In this document: positions 1 through 7,358 of the stretch, one piece after another
Layout: every line of letters starts with the position of its first letter
Position numbering within the stretch: the first letter of the stretch is position 1
Source of the DNA: Candidatus Poseidoniales archaeon
GTDB taxonomy: Archaea > Thermoplasmatota > Poseidoniia > Poseidoniales > Poseidoniaceae
Direction of reading: 5' to 3'
Length of the DNA stretch: 16,176 nt
Assembly: GCA_003602535.1 (NCBI GenBank)
Contig: QQSA01000114.1
Coordinates: 1-16,176, forward strand
Program-made: the position numbers and the translations under genes
The notes under the pieces: model-generated
Seen by the model: only the letters and a program-made list of their open reading frames with translations
Told to the model about the DNA's origin: nothing
Databases searched by the model: none

Positions 1-7
1 GGCAAGC

Positions 8-31
8 GTCGCATAATGTACGTTATGCGAC
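8..31. repeat. 24-bp near-perfect palindrome beyond the 3' end of the ABM-like gene
   Basis: Arms GTCGCATAA (8-16) and TTATGCGAC (23-31) are exact reverse complements. The six central bases continue the symmetry apart from one T/G pair (17/22), so 24 bp are symmetric about position 19.5. It lies 2 bp beyond the stop codon of the minus-strand gene at 34. No T-run follows on the minus strand within the visible 7 bases, so a classical U-rich archaeal terminator is not evident. It could be an operator for a gene left of the window or a hairpin at the transcript end. Confidence 0.6.
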
Positions 32-33
32 AA

Positions 34-345
34 TCAGTGCCCCTTCAAATTGAGGTTTTTCGGGTCAAGTCCGAAAATACCTACCAAAGGTGGCCCTCCA
101 AGCAGAGTTTCGATCCCGCCATCTCGAGAATCCAATTCCTCTGACACCTTTTTTGAACTTTCACGCCATGCATCTTCACTTTCGTAAATAGCTTGTAACA
201 GAAACATTGGTTGGTTATCGATCGAACGAGAAACCCATGCGCGTATACAACCCTCACATCTCCTACGCATTTCTTGTCTAGCCTCTAACATACGTTCAAG
301 CCTAGCATCTACTCCTTTTCTTGCAGAGCAAACTACAGTTTCCAT
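34..345 (-). CDS. ABM-like (dimeric alpha/beta barrel) small protein
   Basis: 103 aa from the ATG at 345. The layout looks like the antibiotic-biosynthesis-monooxygenase / dimeric alpha-beta barrel fold: an initial beta strand (METVVCSARKG), an amphipathic helix with RxEMRRRCEGC, a strand (FLLQAIYES), then the EDAWRESSKKVSEEL helix. Members are small dimers, often monooxygenases or of unknown function; no catalytic residue can be assigned here. It follows hutI by 47 bp on the same strand and may be co-transcribed. An alternative GTG start at 369 has AGGAAG 8 nt upstream and would add eight residues. I prefer the ATG because the fold's first strand begins there. The frame stays open further upstream into hutI, which looks fortuitous. 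Function not recognised; the fold call is by pattern only. Confidence 0.6.
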   Translation of the reverse strand: METVVCSARKGVDARLERMLEARQEMRRRCEGCIRAWVSRSIDNQPMFLLQAIYESEDAWRESSKKVSEELDSRDGGIETLLGGPPLVGIFGLDPKNLNLKGH

Positions 346-392
346 CCAATACAATTTTTTTGATTTCACAATAATAACTTCCTGAATTACAT

Positions 393-1631
393 TTAATGAA
401 AAATCATTTCTCCTTCCAACATTGTTGCTGCAAATGGAGTATGACCTGGTTGCAAACACCATGCTTCCCACAATGGCCCATCCACTATGTTCAGATTGGC
501 AACCCCTCCTTCACAGATCTGCCCATGCTTAAGCCCTGAGGGATGCGGAGTAGTTTCTGCTGAATTTCTAGTACAGGCTGCTAGGGAAGTAATTGGGCTA
601 ATATCATTACGTTGAACCAATACTGATGCCAAGAATGGAAGACTCAATGTCCGACAATTAGGATTGAAGTCTGAAGCAATCGACCAAACCCAGTTATTTT
701 CAATGCAGTGTTCAAATGGAGGGTATTCTGCACCCATTGAATATGGGGTTCCGGGCAAGAATCCAGTGTTCACTCCTGCTTTGTTCATTGCACTCCTAGA
801 TTCATCATTGGTATAGTGAGCATGATCAGCGGTAGTAACCTGCAACTCTGCAGCCAAATCTCCTCCTCCACCATCTACAAATTCATCGATATGAATTCGT
901 AAATCAAGCCCGCCACTACGACTTTGTTTCAAAATCTCTTCACTTTGTTCCAAAGAAAACCAACCTGGTTCACAGAAAACATCCGCACTTCGCGCGATTC
1001 CTTGATCTAAAATCGCAGGTAACTGTTCCGATAATATTTCTTCAAAGTATGATTGAATGGAGTAACCTTTTGGAGCGACATGTGCTCCTAACCATGTCAG
1101 ATCCAATGTTGGTAGATTTTCAATTTTGCTAATTTCTTGTGCAACTTCCAGCAAACGTAATTCGGAATCTGTGTCTAGCCCGTATCCGGATTTTGCCTCC
1201 ATATGAGTCGTACCATTTCTTAATGCCCTGCGCATCCTCTCTATGCCACTATGTGCCAGTTCTGAATTTGATGCATGACGAGTAGGTGAAACTGTAGCAT
1301 TAATACCACCTCCATTATCTGCAATTTCACGGTACGACATGCCATTTTGTTTCCAAGCAACTTCCCTACTACGATCTCCTTTCCACAATAAATGAGTGTG
1401 AGAATCCACCAACCCTGGAACAATCGCCTTATCTTCTAAATCAAGAATTACAGCGGATGTATATTCTTCAACTAATTCCTCACTTGGAGCTATTCTTGAA
1501 ATTACATGATCTTCAACCAATATTCCAAGACCTCTTTCTGAAACATATTCCTCAGCATCGATCACTCCTGAAATAGGACCATTACCCGATAGGTGCGCAA
1601 TCGGGCCAGCATTGGTCAAGAGTCGCTGCAT
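393..1631 (-). CDS. hutI: imidazolonepropionase
   Basis: 412 aa, the usual length for HutI, which hydrolyses 4-imidazolone-5-propanoate to N-formimino-L-glutamate in histidine degradation (cytoplasmic, amidohydrolase superfamily). Visible motifs are the N-terminal beta-sandwich, the metal-binding VDSHTH (H78, H80), EAKSGYGLDTDSELRLL (146-160 region), LGAHVAPKGY (182-190), HIDEF (H247), ADHAHY (H270, H272) and SDFNPNC with D321, equivalent to the family's DFNPG. The ATG at 1629-1631 opens the protein directly at its first domain. hutH, hutU and a formiminoglutamate hydrolase are not in the window, so the rest of the pathway must be elsewhere if present. Transcribed divergently from kae1 across 49 bp. 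Family call is firm; in vivo substrate is inferred from motif conservation. Confidence 0.93.
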   Translation of the reverse strand: MQRLLTNAGPIAHLSGNGPISGVIDAEEYVSERGLGILVEDHVISRIAPSEELVEEYTSAVILDLEDKAIVPGLVDSHTHLLWKGDRSREVAWKQNGMSYREIADNGGGINATVSPTRHASNSELAHSGIERMRRALRNGTTHMEAKSGYGLDTDSELRLLEVAQEISKIENLPTLDLTWLGAHVAPKGYSIQSYFEEILSEQLPAILDQGIARSADVFCEPGWFSLEQSEEILKQSRSGGLDLRIHIDEFVDGGGGDLAAELQVTTADHAHYTNDESRSAMNKAGVNTGFLPGTPYSMGAEYPPFEHCIENNWVWSIASDFNPNCRTLSLPFLASVLVQRNDISPITSLAACTRNSAETTPHPSGLKHGQICEGGVANLNIVDGPLWEAWCLQPGHTPFAATMLEGEMIFH

Positions 1632-1680
1632 ATTTTCGGGAGTGTATAACCGTTAGATAGTATATCCTACTAGCCTAGCC
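1632..1680. promoter_or_regulatory. divergent promoter region hutI / kae1
   Basis: A 49-bp spacer separates the two divergent start codons. It holds the AT-rich core ATAGTATATCC (1657-1667). On the minus strand this reads GGATATACTAT, 26-35 nt before the hutI ATG, a TATA-box distance for a leaderless or short-leader transcript. For kae1 the same core is only 14-24 nt before the ATG, a little close. No Shine-Dalgarno motif precedes either ATG, consistent with leaderless messages. The exact boxes are tentative. Confidence 0.35.
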
Positions 1681-2694
1681 ATGCGAGAGGGTTGGATTCT
1701 TGGCATTGAATCTACCGCACATACCTTTTCATTCGGCTTAGTCGATGCAGATGGGAAGCCTAGGCCTTCTGTGTCAGATACAATAAGGCCAACAGAAGGT
1801 GGTATTCACCCAAGAGAAGCCGCAGACCACCATGTCGAATTATCATCTCAGTTGCTTAGGAAGTTATTGGATGACAATTCAATTAAAGCTTCAGATCTTG
1901 CTGCGGTTTCATTTTCACAAGGCCCTGGAATGGGTGCCTGCTTACGAACTGGTGCTGCTGCTGCTCGTACTATTGCAGAGCATCTAGACATCCCGTTAAT
2001 TGGGGTAAACCATTGTGTGGCACACATTGAGATAGGCCGTGAACAATGTGGTTGTGATGACCCCATTTTACTATATGTTAGCGGAGGTAATACACAAGTC
2101 ATTGCAAGATTGGATGGCAGATACAGAGTATTGGGTGAAACACTGGATATAGGAATTGGAAATATGCTAGATAAGTTTGCTAGAAAACATGGCATCCCAT
2201 TCCCCGGCGGTCCTGTAATTGAGAAGAAAGCTTTGGAATGGGTATCAAAGAATCCTAATCCTAGTTTGAAGGGCTTGGAGTTGCCATATGCTGTCCATGG
2301 AATGGATCTTGCATTCTCTGGATTGATGAGTGCTGCCAATAAATTGGTAAGTGAAGGAGAGCCATTTGAAGCAGTGTGTTGGAGTATACAAGAACACGCA
2401 TTTGCAGCGTCAATTGAGGTTGCTGAACGTGCTCTTGCACACACCGGCAAAAATGAAATTCTGCTAGGTGGCGGTGTAGCATGTAACCAGAGATTGAGGG
2501 ACATGTCAGAAATAATGTGTAACGAAAGAGGCGCCAGTAGTCATTGCCCTCCGCGAATGTATTGCATTGATAATGGAACAATGATTGCAAGACTAGGATG
2601 GTTAGAGTTGATTAGCGGGAGGACCACGTCACTTACCCATTCAGGAATCGATCAAGAAATGCGAACAGACCAAACACCTATTTCGTGGCCTTGA
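1681..2694 (+). CDS. kae1: KEOPS complex subunit Kae1 (tRNA threonylcarbamoyl transferase)
   Basis: 337 aa, the full length of a stand-alone archaeal Kae1; no Bud32 kinase is fused, although many euryarchaea have the fusion. Kae1 transfers the threonylcarbamoyl group onto A37 of ANN-decoding tRNAs within KEOPS (with Pcc1, Bud32, Cgi121). The ASKHA fold is visible from LGIESTAHTFSFG at the N-terminus. Metal ligands are in GVNHCVAHIEIG (H111, H115) and YCIDNGTMIA (D297). The nucleotide-binding YVSGGNTQV (132-140) and GGGVACNQRLR (263-273) are both intact. Start at the ATG, no visible SD. The next gene begins 42 bp later on the same strand. No other KEOPS subunit is recognised in this window. 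Confidence 0.95.
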   Translation: MREGWILGIESTAHTFSFGLVDADGKPRPSVSDTIRPTEGGIHPREAADHHVELSSQLLRKLLDDNSIKASDLAAVSFSQGPGMGACLRTGAAAARTIAEHLDIPLIGVNHCVAHIEIGREQCGCDDPILLYVSGGNTQVIARLDGRYRVLGETLDIGIGNMLDKFARKHGIPFPGGPVIEKKALEWVSKNPNPSLKGLELPYAVHGMDLAFSGLMSAANKLVSEGEPFEAVCWSIQEHAFAASIEVAERALAHTGKNEILLGGGVACNQRLRDMSEIMCNERGASSHCPPRMYCIDNGTMIARLGWLELISGRTTSLTHSGIDQEMRTDQTPISWP

Positions 2695-2736
2695 GCGGAT
2701 GCCAAGGGTTATGAGAGGCCGAATAGCCGCAACAAT

Positions 2737-3600
2737 ATGAACGGACGACGGCGCAAGGATGAGCCATTCAATCCATTTGCACCAAATGCTAGCCAAAAAG
2801 CTCGTGACCGTAAAGAAAAAAGTCATCGTCCCGCTACTAGACAAAGAACTCCTGAGCCAGCTAAGCCAGTTAATGACTTGGCCTCTAAACAAAGGGCTGC
2901 GATGGAAGCATTGCGCAGAAGAAAAGAGGTAGAAGATGAAAAGTCATCCTCCGAGAAAAATGCTCAAAAGACAGAAGTAGTTCCAAAGCACAAACCATCT
3001 CCTCAGCCCAAACCAGCACCTAAAACCTCGATTAAGAAGCCAGAAAGTAGAGCGGATCGATTAGCATCATTACGCGCTAAATCAGCTGCTACCGCGCAAT
3101 TCGCAAAGGATGCACAAGATGCTAAGAAATCTGTAGAATCGGTTGAACCTGAGTTAGCAGAATTGCCTGTCGAGGAAATTATTCCTGATGCTATTGAGGA
3201 TTTAGTTGTCAATGAGCCAATTATCGAAACGCAAGTCGCTCGCACTCAAAATCCAAAAAATGTTTTCAAGACAATAAAAACAGAAAAGAAGAAGGCAGAA
3301 AGAAAGCCAAAGCGACGACGAGCAGACAAGAAGGGTGGAGGTAGGCAACCTCAATCTCGAAAGTTGGATCGTAGAAAATACTTGGAATACAAATATGCAG
3401 CTAGAGAACTACTAGACATAGACGAGGTTAGCGAAGAACACCGTTCTAACATTCTAGGCCAAATATGGGCGAAAGGAGAACGCATTGGCGTTGCAGATGC
3501 TGTGGATTTCATTAATCAGAAAGAAGCTGAATTAATAATTCCAGAAAGAGTTGCAGATGAATTCAGAAAAATGGTGAAAAGATACACGACTAAGAGATGA
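2737..3600 (+). CDS. unrecognised charged protein with basic linker and compact C-terminal domain
   Basis: 287 aa, family not recognised. Residues 1-200 are low-complexity and charged, rich in Lys, Arg, Glu, Ala and Pro (PSPQPKPAPKTS near 87-98), with an acidic/hydrophobic patch at about 136-162 (PVEEIIPDAIEDLVV), and probably disordered. Residues 183-213 are very basic (KKKAERKPKRRR, then GGGRQ). Residues 210-287 look like a folded helical domain (RRKYLEYKYAARELLDIDEV, then a GQIWAKGERIGVADAVDFI segment). The basic tract suggests nucleic-acid or ribosome contact, which is inference only. No SD is obvious and it begins 42 bp after kae1. The FKBP gene starts 7 bp after its stop, so the two are probably one transcript. 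Strong coding bias and unbroken length support a real gene. Confidence 0.8.
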   Translation: MNGRRRKDEPFNPFAPNASQKARDRKEKSHRPATRQRTPEPAKPVNDLASKQRAAMEALRRRKEVEDEKSSSEKNAQKTEVVPKHKPSPQPKPAPKTSIKKPESRADRLASLRAKSAATAQFAKDAQDAKKSVESVEPELAELPVEEIIPDAIEDLVVNEPIIETQVARTQNPKNVFKTIKTEKKKAERKPKRRRADKKGGGRQPQSRKLDRRKYLEYKYAARELLDIDEVSEEHRSNILGQIWAKGERIGVADAVDFINQKEAELIIPERVADEFRKMVKRYTTKR

Positions 3601-3607
3601 TGAGATT

Positions 3608-4123
3608 ATGACTGAAATTAAGAAAAACACAGTAGCTACAGTACATTATACAGGAACACTACCGGATTCGGGAGAGGAATTTGACTCAAGTTTGGGTAGA
3701 GAGCCTTTGACATTCCTAGTTGGACAAAAACAGATGATACCTGGATTTGAAAGAGAATTGATGGGAGCAAATGCTGGTGATAAAGTCGAATTTACTCTAT
3801 CTGCAAAAGATGCATATGGAGAACACAACCCTGAGGCAGTACAGAAAGTCCCATTGGATATGTTCGGAGATATCAAACCAGAAATTGGAATGACTCTTAT
3901 GACCGATTTGGGTCCAATTCGAGTTTCAGAAGTCGGCGATGACTCTACTGTTACTGTGGATTTTAATCATGCGCTTGCCGGTAAATCACTGACATTCAAT
4001 GTTGAAGTTGTAGAAGTCCGTGAAGCCACAGAGGGTGAGATTTCTCATGGTCATGTGCACGGACCAGGTGATGTGCACGAGCAAAAATCAGAAAAGACAT
4101 GTAATGACGATGGTTGCTGTTGA
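3608..4123 (+). CDS. FKBP-type peptidyl-prolyl isomerase, SlyD-like, with His/Cys metal-binding tail
   Basis: 171 aa. The N-terminal FKBP core shows VATVHYTGTL, FDSSLGREPLTFLVG and MIPGFERELMG. It is interrupted by the SlyD insert-in-flap domain (about residues 68-120, starting AYGEHNPEAVQKV), and the core then resumes at TFNVEVVEV. These proteins catalyse cis-trans isomerisation of Xaa-Pro bonds and act as chaperones in the cytoplasm. The last 27 residues are His- and Cys-rich (HGHVHGPGDVHE, then CNDDGCC), like the nickel/zinc-binding tail of bacterial SlyD, suggesting metal storage or delivery. No metalloenzyme maturation gene is adjacent. Start at ATG 3608, with GATGAGAT just upstream overlapping the previous gene's end. 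Confidence 0.93.
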   Translation: MTEIKKNTVATVHYTGTLPDSGEEFDSSLGREPLTFLVGQKQMIPGFERELMGANAGDKVEFTLSAKDAYGEHNPEAVQKVPLDMFGDIKPEIGMTLMTDLGPIRVSEVGDDSTVTVDFNHALAGKSLTFNVEVVEVREATEGEISHGHVHGPGDVHEQKSEKTCNDDGCC

Positions 4124-4201
4124 GCAAAATCAAATATTCACCCATATTATTGTATGATAATTTATACGCTTACATGGAAGTAATGCCACTGAGGAGATAA
4201 A
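4124..4201 (+). promoter_or_regulatory. promoter of the mutase-epimerase-ABC operon
   Basis: This 78-bp spacer contains an AT-rich box TTTATACG at 4161-4168. The expected start of transcription about 25 nt downstream (near 4188-4190) gives a short leader holding the SD GAGGAG at 4191-4196, 5 nt before the ATG at 4202. A weak ATTAT/ATAAT inverted repeat (4146-4160) lies upstream and could help end the FKBP transcript; no strong terminator is visible. Confidence 0.5.
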
Positions 4202-5764
4202 ATGAGCAGCCAGCGAACTAATGACTGGCGGACACTTGGTGGAATTGAAGTACCTAAGATTCTTGGTTCCGATGAATCAGGAAAACCGCCATACACTCGT
4301 GGTATTCACGATACAATGTATCGTTCTCGCCTATGGACTATGAGGCAATATGCAGGCTTTAGCAGTGCTGAAGAAACAAATGAACGTTTCAAGTTACTAT
4401 TAGAAAGAGGGCAGAAAGGCTTGTCCGTTGCTTTTGATCTTCCAACGCAATTAGGCTTAGATGCTGATGATGAGATGAGTGAAGGAGAAGTTGGCAAAGT
4501 TGGTGTGTCTATATCTTGTCTTGACGACATGCGAATACTCCTGAAGGGAATTCCTCTAGATAAGGTCTCTACTTCAATGACAATAAACGCTCCAGCAATG
4601 GTTCTATTGGCCATGTACGTTGTAGTTGCCGAAGAGAATGGCGTAAGTCAATCACAAGTACGCGGGACAATCCAAAATGATATTCTCAAAGAATATATTG
4701 CTAGAGGGACACACATTTTCCCGCCAGGCCCATCAATGAGACTGATTACTGATATTTTTGAGCACTGTGCACAAGAAATTCCTTCATGGAATACAATTTC
4801 AATTTCAGGCTATCACATTAGAGAAGCTGGATCTACAGCGGTTCAAGAGGTTGCATTCACCATTGCGAATGCACTCGCATATGTCGAAGCAGCTATCGAT
4901 AAAGGATTAGATATTGATATGTTCGGCCCAAGGCTATCATTCTTCTTTAATTGTCATAACGATTTTTTTGAAGAAGCCAGCAAATTCAGGGCTGCTAGAA
5001 AGCTTTGGCATGATTTGATTACTGAACGATACGATCCAAAGAACCCAAAGAGTGCAATGTTAAGATTTCACACTCAGGTAGCAGGAGTTTCATTAACTGC
5101 GCAACAACCATTGAATAATATTGCACGAGTTACAATCCAAGCATTGGCTGCTGTATGCGGTGGTACGCAAAGTCTCCATACCAATTCATACGACGAAGCA
5201 CTAGGGTTGCCTACTGAGGAAAGTGCAACTGTTGCTCTACGAACACAACAGATAATTGCTGAAGAGAGTGGAGCTGCAAGTATAGTTGATCCATTAGGTG
5301 GTTCATATTTCGTTGAAATGCTAACAGAAGAGATATACAACCAAGCGCGTTCTAAGATACATGATATTGAGAAAATAGGTGGTGCTTTGAAGGCGATTGA
5401 AGCAGGTTTCCAACAGAAAGAAATTCATGAAGCTGCATGGGAGCACTTAACTCAAGTGGAGTCTGGTGACAGAAAGATTGTAGGGGTCAATCATGGAGTA
5501 TTGGAAGAGGATGATATGCCTCCTGTGCTGAAACCTGATCCTAATTTGGGCATCAGGCAAAAAGAGAAGTTAGCCAGAATTCGTGAATCAAGAAATTCAG
5601 AAGATGCTGAAATCGCACTTGGATTAATCAGAAAGGGTGCTGATGGTGATCAGAACCTATTTCCTTTAGTGATTGAGGCTTTGAGATGTGATTGTACACT
5701 TGGAGAAATTATTTCTGCCATGAAGGATGTATTCGGGACATGGATGGCTCCAAGTGGATTTTAG
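4202..5764 (+). CDS. mcmA1: methylmalonyl-CoA mutase, catalytic (alpha) subunit
   Basis: 520 aa TIM-barrel catalytic subunit without the C-terminal cobalamin-binding domain, as in archaea where that domain is a separate ~140-aa protein. It interconverts (R)-methylmalonyl-CoA and succinyl-CoA with adenosylcobalamin. Visible motifs are YTRGIHDTMYRSRLWTMRQY with the tyrosine that separates methylmalonyl-CoA mutase from isobutyryl-CoA mutase (Phe there), GLSVAFDLPTQLG, GTIQNDILKEYIARGTH (with the substrate-binding Arg), SISGYHIREAG (active-site His), and CGGTQSLHTNSYDEA. The epimerase for the same metabolite starts 9 bp downstream, supporting the assignment. The cobalamin-binding subunit and a MeaB-like chaperone are absent from the window. 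The start is fixed by SD GAGGAG and by family alignment. Confidence 0.94.
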   Translation: MSSQRTNDWRTLGGIEVPKILGSDESGKPPYTRGIHDTMYRSRLWTMRQYAGFSSAEETNERFKLLLERGQKGLSVAFDLPTQLGLDADDEMSEGEVGKVGVSISCLDDMRILLKGIPLDKVSTSMTINAPAMVLLAMYVVVAEENGVSQSQVRGTIQNDILKEYIARGTHIFPPGPSMRLITDIFEHCAQEIPSWNTISISGYHIREAGSTAVQEVAFTIANALAYVEAAIDKGLDIDMFGPRLSFFFNCHNDFFEEASKFRAARKLWHDLITERYDPKNPKSAMLRFHTQVAGVSLTAQQPLNNIARVTIQALAAVCGGTQSLHTNSYDEALGLPTEESATVALRTQQIIAEESGAASIVDPLGGSYFVEMLTEEIYNQARSKIHDIEKIGGALKAIEAGFQQKEIHEAAWEHLTQVESGDRKIVGVNHGVLEEDDMPPVLKPDPNLGIRQKEKLARIRESRNSEDAEIALGLIRKGADGDQNLFPLVIEALRCDCTLGEIISAMKDVFGTWMAPSGF

Positions 5765-5773
5765 GGTGATTTA

Positions 5774-6184
5774 ATGAAGATATATCTGGATCACATTGGT
5801 ATTGCATGCGATGATTTAGACGAAGCATCGAATTTTTGGAACCTGATAGGTTTGATCCAAGGTAATGATGAATTAGTCGTAGACCAAGGCGTTACAACTA
5901 GATTTTTTTCAACAAGTTCTAATGATCCATCAAGCCCTAAAATCGAATTGTTAGAACCAACAGGAGAAAATACACCAATTGGAAAATTCTTGACAAAAAG
6001 GGGGCCAGGGGTACAGCAAGTTTGTTTCAGGGTTGAAAACCTTGTTGAAATGATTTCAATCCTTACGGCTAACGGTGTTCAAATGATTGATACAGAACCG
6101 AGATTAGGCGCTCACAACTCAATGATTGCCTTTGTACACCCGAGAAGTACTGGCGGAGTATTGGTAGAATTAGCACAAAAATGA
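5774..6184 (+). CDS. mce: methylmalonyl-CoA epimerase
   Basis: 136 aa VOC-fold metalloenzyme that epimerises (S)- and (R)-methylmalonyl-CoA, feeding the mutase encoded just upstream. Two beta-alpha-beta-beta-beta modules are visible: DHIGIACDDLDEA (metal ligand H7), KIELLEP (E58) and RLGAHNSMIAFVHP, then GGVLVELAQK (E132). The family's GxHHxxxxV metal motif reads GVQQVCFRV here (Q81, Q82), so both histidines are replaced by glutamine. D37 in VDQGV stands where homologues such as the human enzyme have Glu. Gln can serve as a metal ligand in VOC proteins, so activity may be retained, but this is unverified. GGTGAT SD sits upstream of ATG 5774. Confidence 0.9.
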   Translation: MKIYLDHIGIACDDLDEASNFWNLIGLIQGNDELVVDQGVTTRFFSTSSNDPSSPKIELLEPTGENTPIGKFLTKRGPGVQQVCFRVENLVEMISILTANGVQMIDTEPRLGAHNSMIAFVHPRSTGGVLVELAQK

Positions 6185-6199
6185 GGCTGGATTGGTATT

Positions 6200-6499
6200 A
6201 TGCGAACTTGTCTTGATAGATTAGCTGCACAATCTCATGTAGATGGCCCAAGAGTTAGAGATGAAGCCGATTTCATTGCGTCTAGACTTGAAAAATGTAG
6301 ATTGGACAAAAAGATTAGCAACGATGCATTTCTCGATGCAGGTGCAATACAAGGTGCTTTGGAAATGATTGCTAACCATATAGAAATGGGCATTTCCCAA
6401 AGTGAAATTCAAGACTTAATATCACAGCAAATAGATCGTGCAGAGAGAATCGAAGAGAAGCATCCTGGACTGAACGCAATAATAGAATCAAGGAGTTAG
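6200..6499 (+). CDS. unknown 99-aa helical protein
   Basis: Family not recognised. The sequence has no signal peptide or membrane segment and looks all-helical: roughly residues 15-35 (RVRDEADFIASRLEKCRLDK), 42-63 (NDAFLDAGAIQGALEMIANH) and 70-90 (EIQDLISQQIDRAERIEE). It starts 15 bp after the epimerase stop and ends 7 bp before the ABC ATPase start, so it is within the same transcript. Two cysteines (C4, C33) are not arranged as a metal site. It might be a small adaptor for either the metabolic pair or the transporter; nothing in the sequence decides. Position inside a tight operon and normal codon use support it being real. Confidence 0.75.
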   Translation: MRTCLDRLAAQSHVDGPRVRDEADFIASRLEKCRLDKKISNDAFLDAGAIQGALEMIANHIEMGISQSEIQDLISQQIDRAERIEEKHPGLNAIIESRS

Positions 6500-6506
6500 T
6501 GATTCA

Positions 6507-7358
6507 ATGAATAATCCACTTCTTTCAATTACTGGTGTTGCTAAAAGATTCGGAGAAGTCGAAGCTTTAACTCATGTGGATTTGACAATAAACTCAGGCC
6601 AAGTCATAGGTTTAGTTGGAGGAAATGGGGCTGGTAAAACTACACTATTACGATTAATTGCAGGAGTGATGGAGCCTACAGTCGGCACTATTCTTTTCGA
6701 GGGAAAACAAGTTTCAACAATGCGGTCAAAACTAGGAGTCGTTCCCGAATCAACCGGATTATACTCACGTCTAACCGCTTGGGAGAATATCAGGTATCAT
6801 TCACGAATGTATGGCATTCCAGACGACATAGCATGGAATCGTGTTTCACATTTCGCTAAGAGGTTAGAACTAACAGAATCATTATCCAGGCATACCAAAG
6901 GGTTCAGTAGAGGTATGCGGCAGAAAACGGCTTTGCTACGCGCTTTAGCACATGGCCCCGACATACTGCTGTTGGATGAACCAACTGCAGGCCTAGATGT
7001 TACTAGTGCTAGGACTGTACGATCACTAGTAGGTCAATTGAGAGACGAAGGTGGAACTGTCATCTACAGCACACATCATCTTGCCGAGGCACAGCAAGTA
7101 TGTGATAGAATAATCATTGTACACAATGGAACCATTAGGGCAGATGGTTCACCAGAAGAACTACTAGAATTAACTGGCCAAGAAAATCTCGAGGAAGCTT
7201 ATGTTTCATTAACGTCGGATAAATCTAGGACTAGAGCTGAAGATACAGCAAAGGATGGTAAAATGGCTAAGTGGTGGAGAAGATTCCTTACAGGTAGCAC
7301 GCCAAGTGGCAAATATTCCAGTCAATTGACTTCAATGGAGGTTGATGATGATGAGTAA
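6507..7358 (+). CDS. ABC transporter ATP-binding protein (CcmA/NatA-like)
   Basis: 283 aa. This nucleotide-binding subunit powers the ABC-2 permease encoded next. Visible motifs are Walker A GGNGAGKTT (38-46), a Q-loop region with Glu in place of Gln (VVPESTGLY, common in NatA/CcmA-type ATPases), the signature FSRGMRQK (133-140), Walker B ILLLDEPTAGLD (153-164) and the H-loop STHHLAEA (188-195). After the core domain (about residue 230) comes a 50-residue charged extension (SRTRAEDTAKDGKMAKWW, ending MEVDDDE) not typical of the minimal family. Start ATG 6507 with GTGAT just upstream. The end overlaps the permease start, implying translational coupling. The exported substrate is unknown. Confidence 0.92.
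   Translation: MNNPLLSITGVAKRFGEVEALTHVDLTINSGQVIGLVGGNGAGKTTLLRLIAGVMEPTVGTILFEGKQVSTMRSKLGVVPESTGLYSRLTAWENIRYHSRMYGIPDDIAWNRVSHFAKRLELTESLSRHTKGFSRGMRQKTALLRALAHGPDILLLDEPTAGLDVTSARTVRSLVGQLRDEGGTVIYSTHHLAEAQQVCDRIIIVHNGTIRADGSPEELLELTGQENLEEAYVSLTSDKSRTRAEDTAKDGKMAKWWRRFLTGSTPSGKYSSQLTSMEVDDDE
7337..7342 (+). promoter_or_regulatory. internal Shine-Dalgarno for the permease
   Basis: GGAGGT lies inside the last codons of the ATPase gene. It is followed by three tandem ATG codons (7345, 7348, 7351) in the permease frame, at spacings of 2, 5 and 8 nt. A TTG at 7342 is also in frame. The spacing favours 7348 or 7351 as the start. Confidence 0.55.

Noticed and set aside
1848..2504. Long minus-strand open frame (218 codons) inside kae1
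   Set aside because: Antisense shadow of a strongly conserved gene; composition is the mirror of Kae1 codons and it has no promoter or family pattern.
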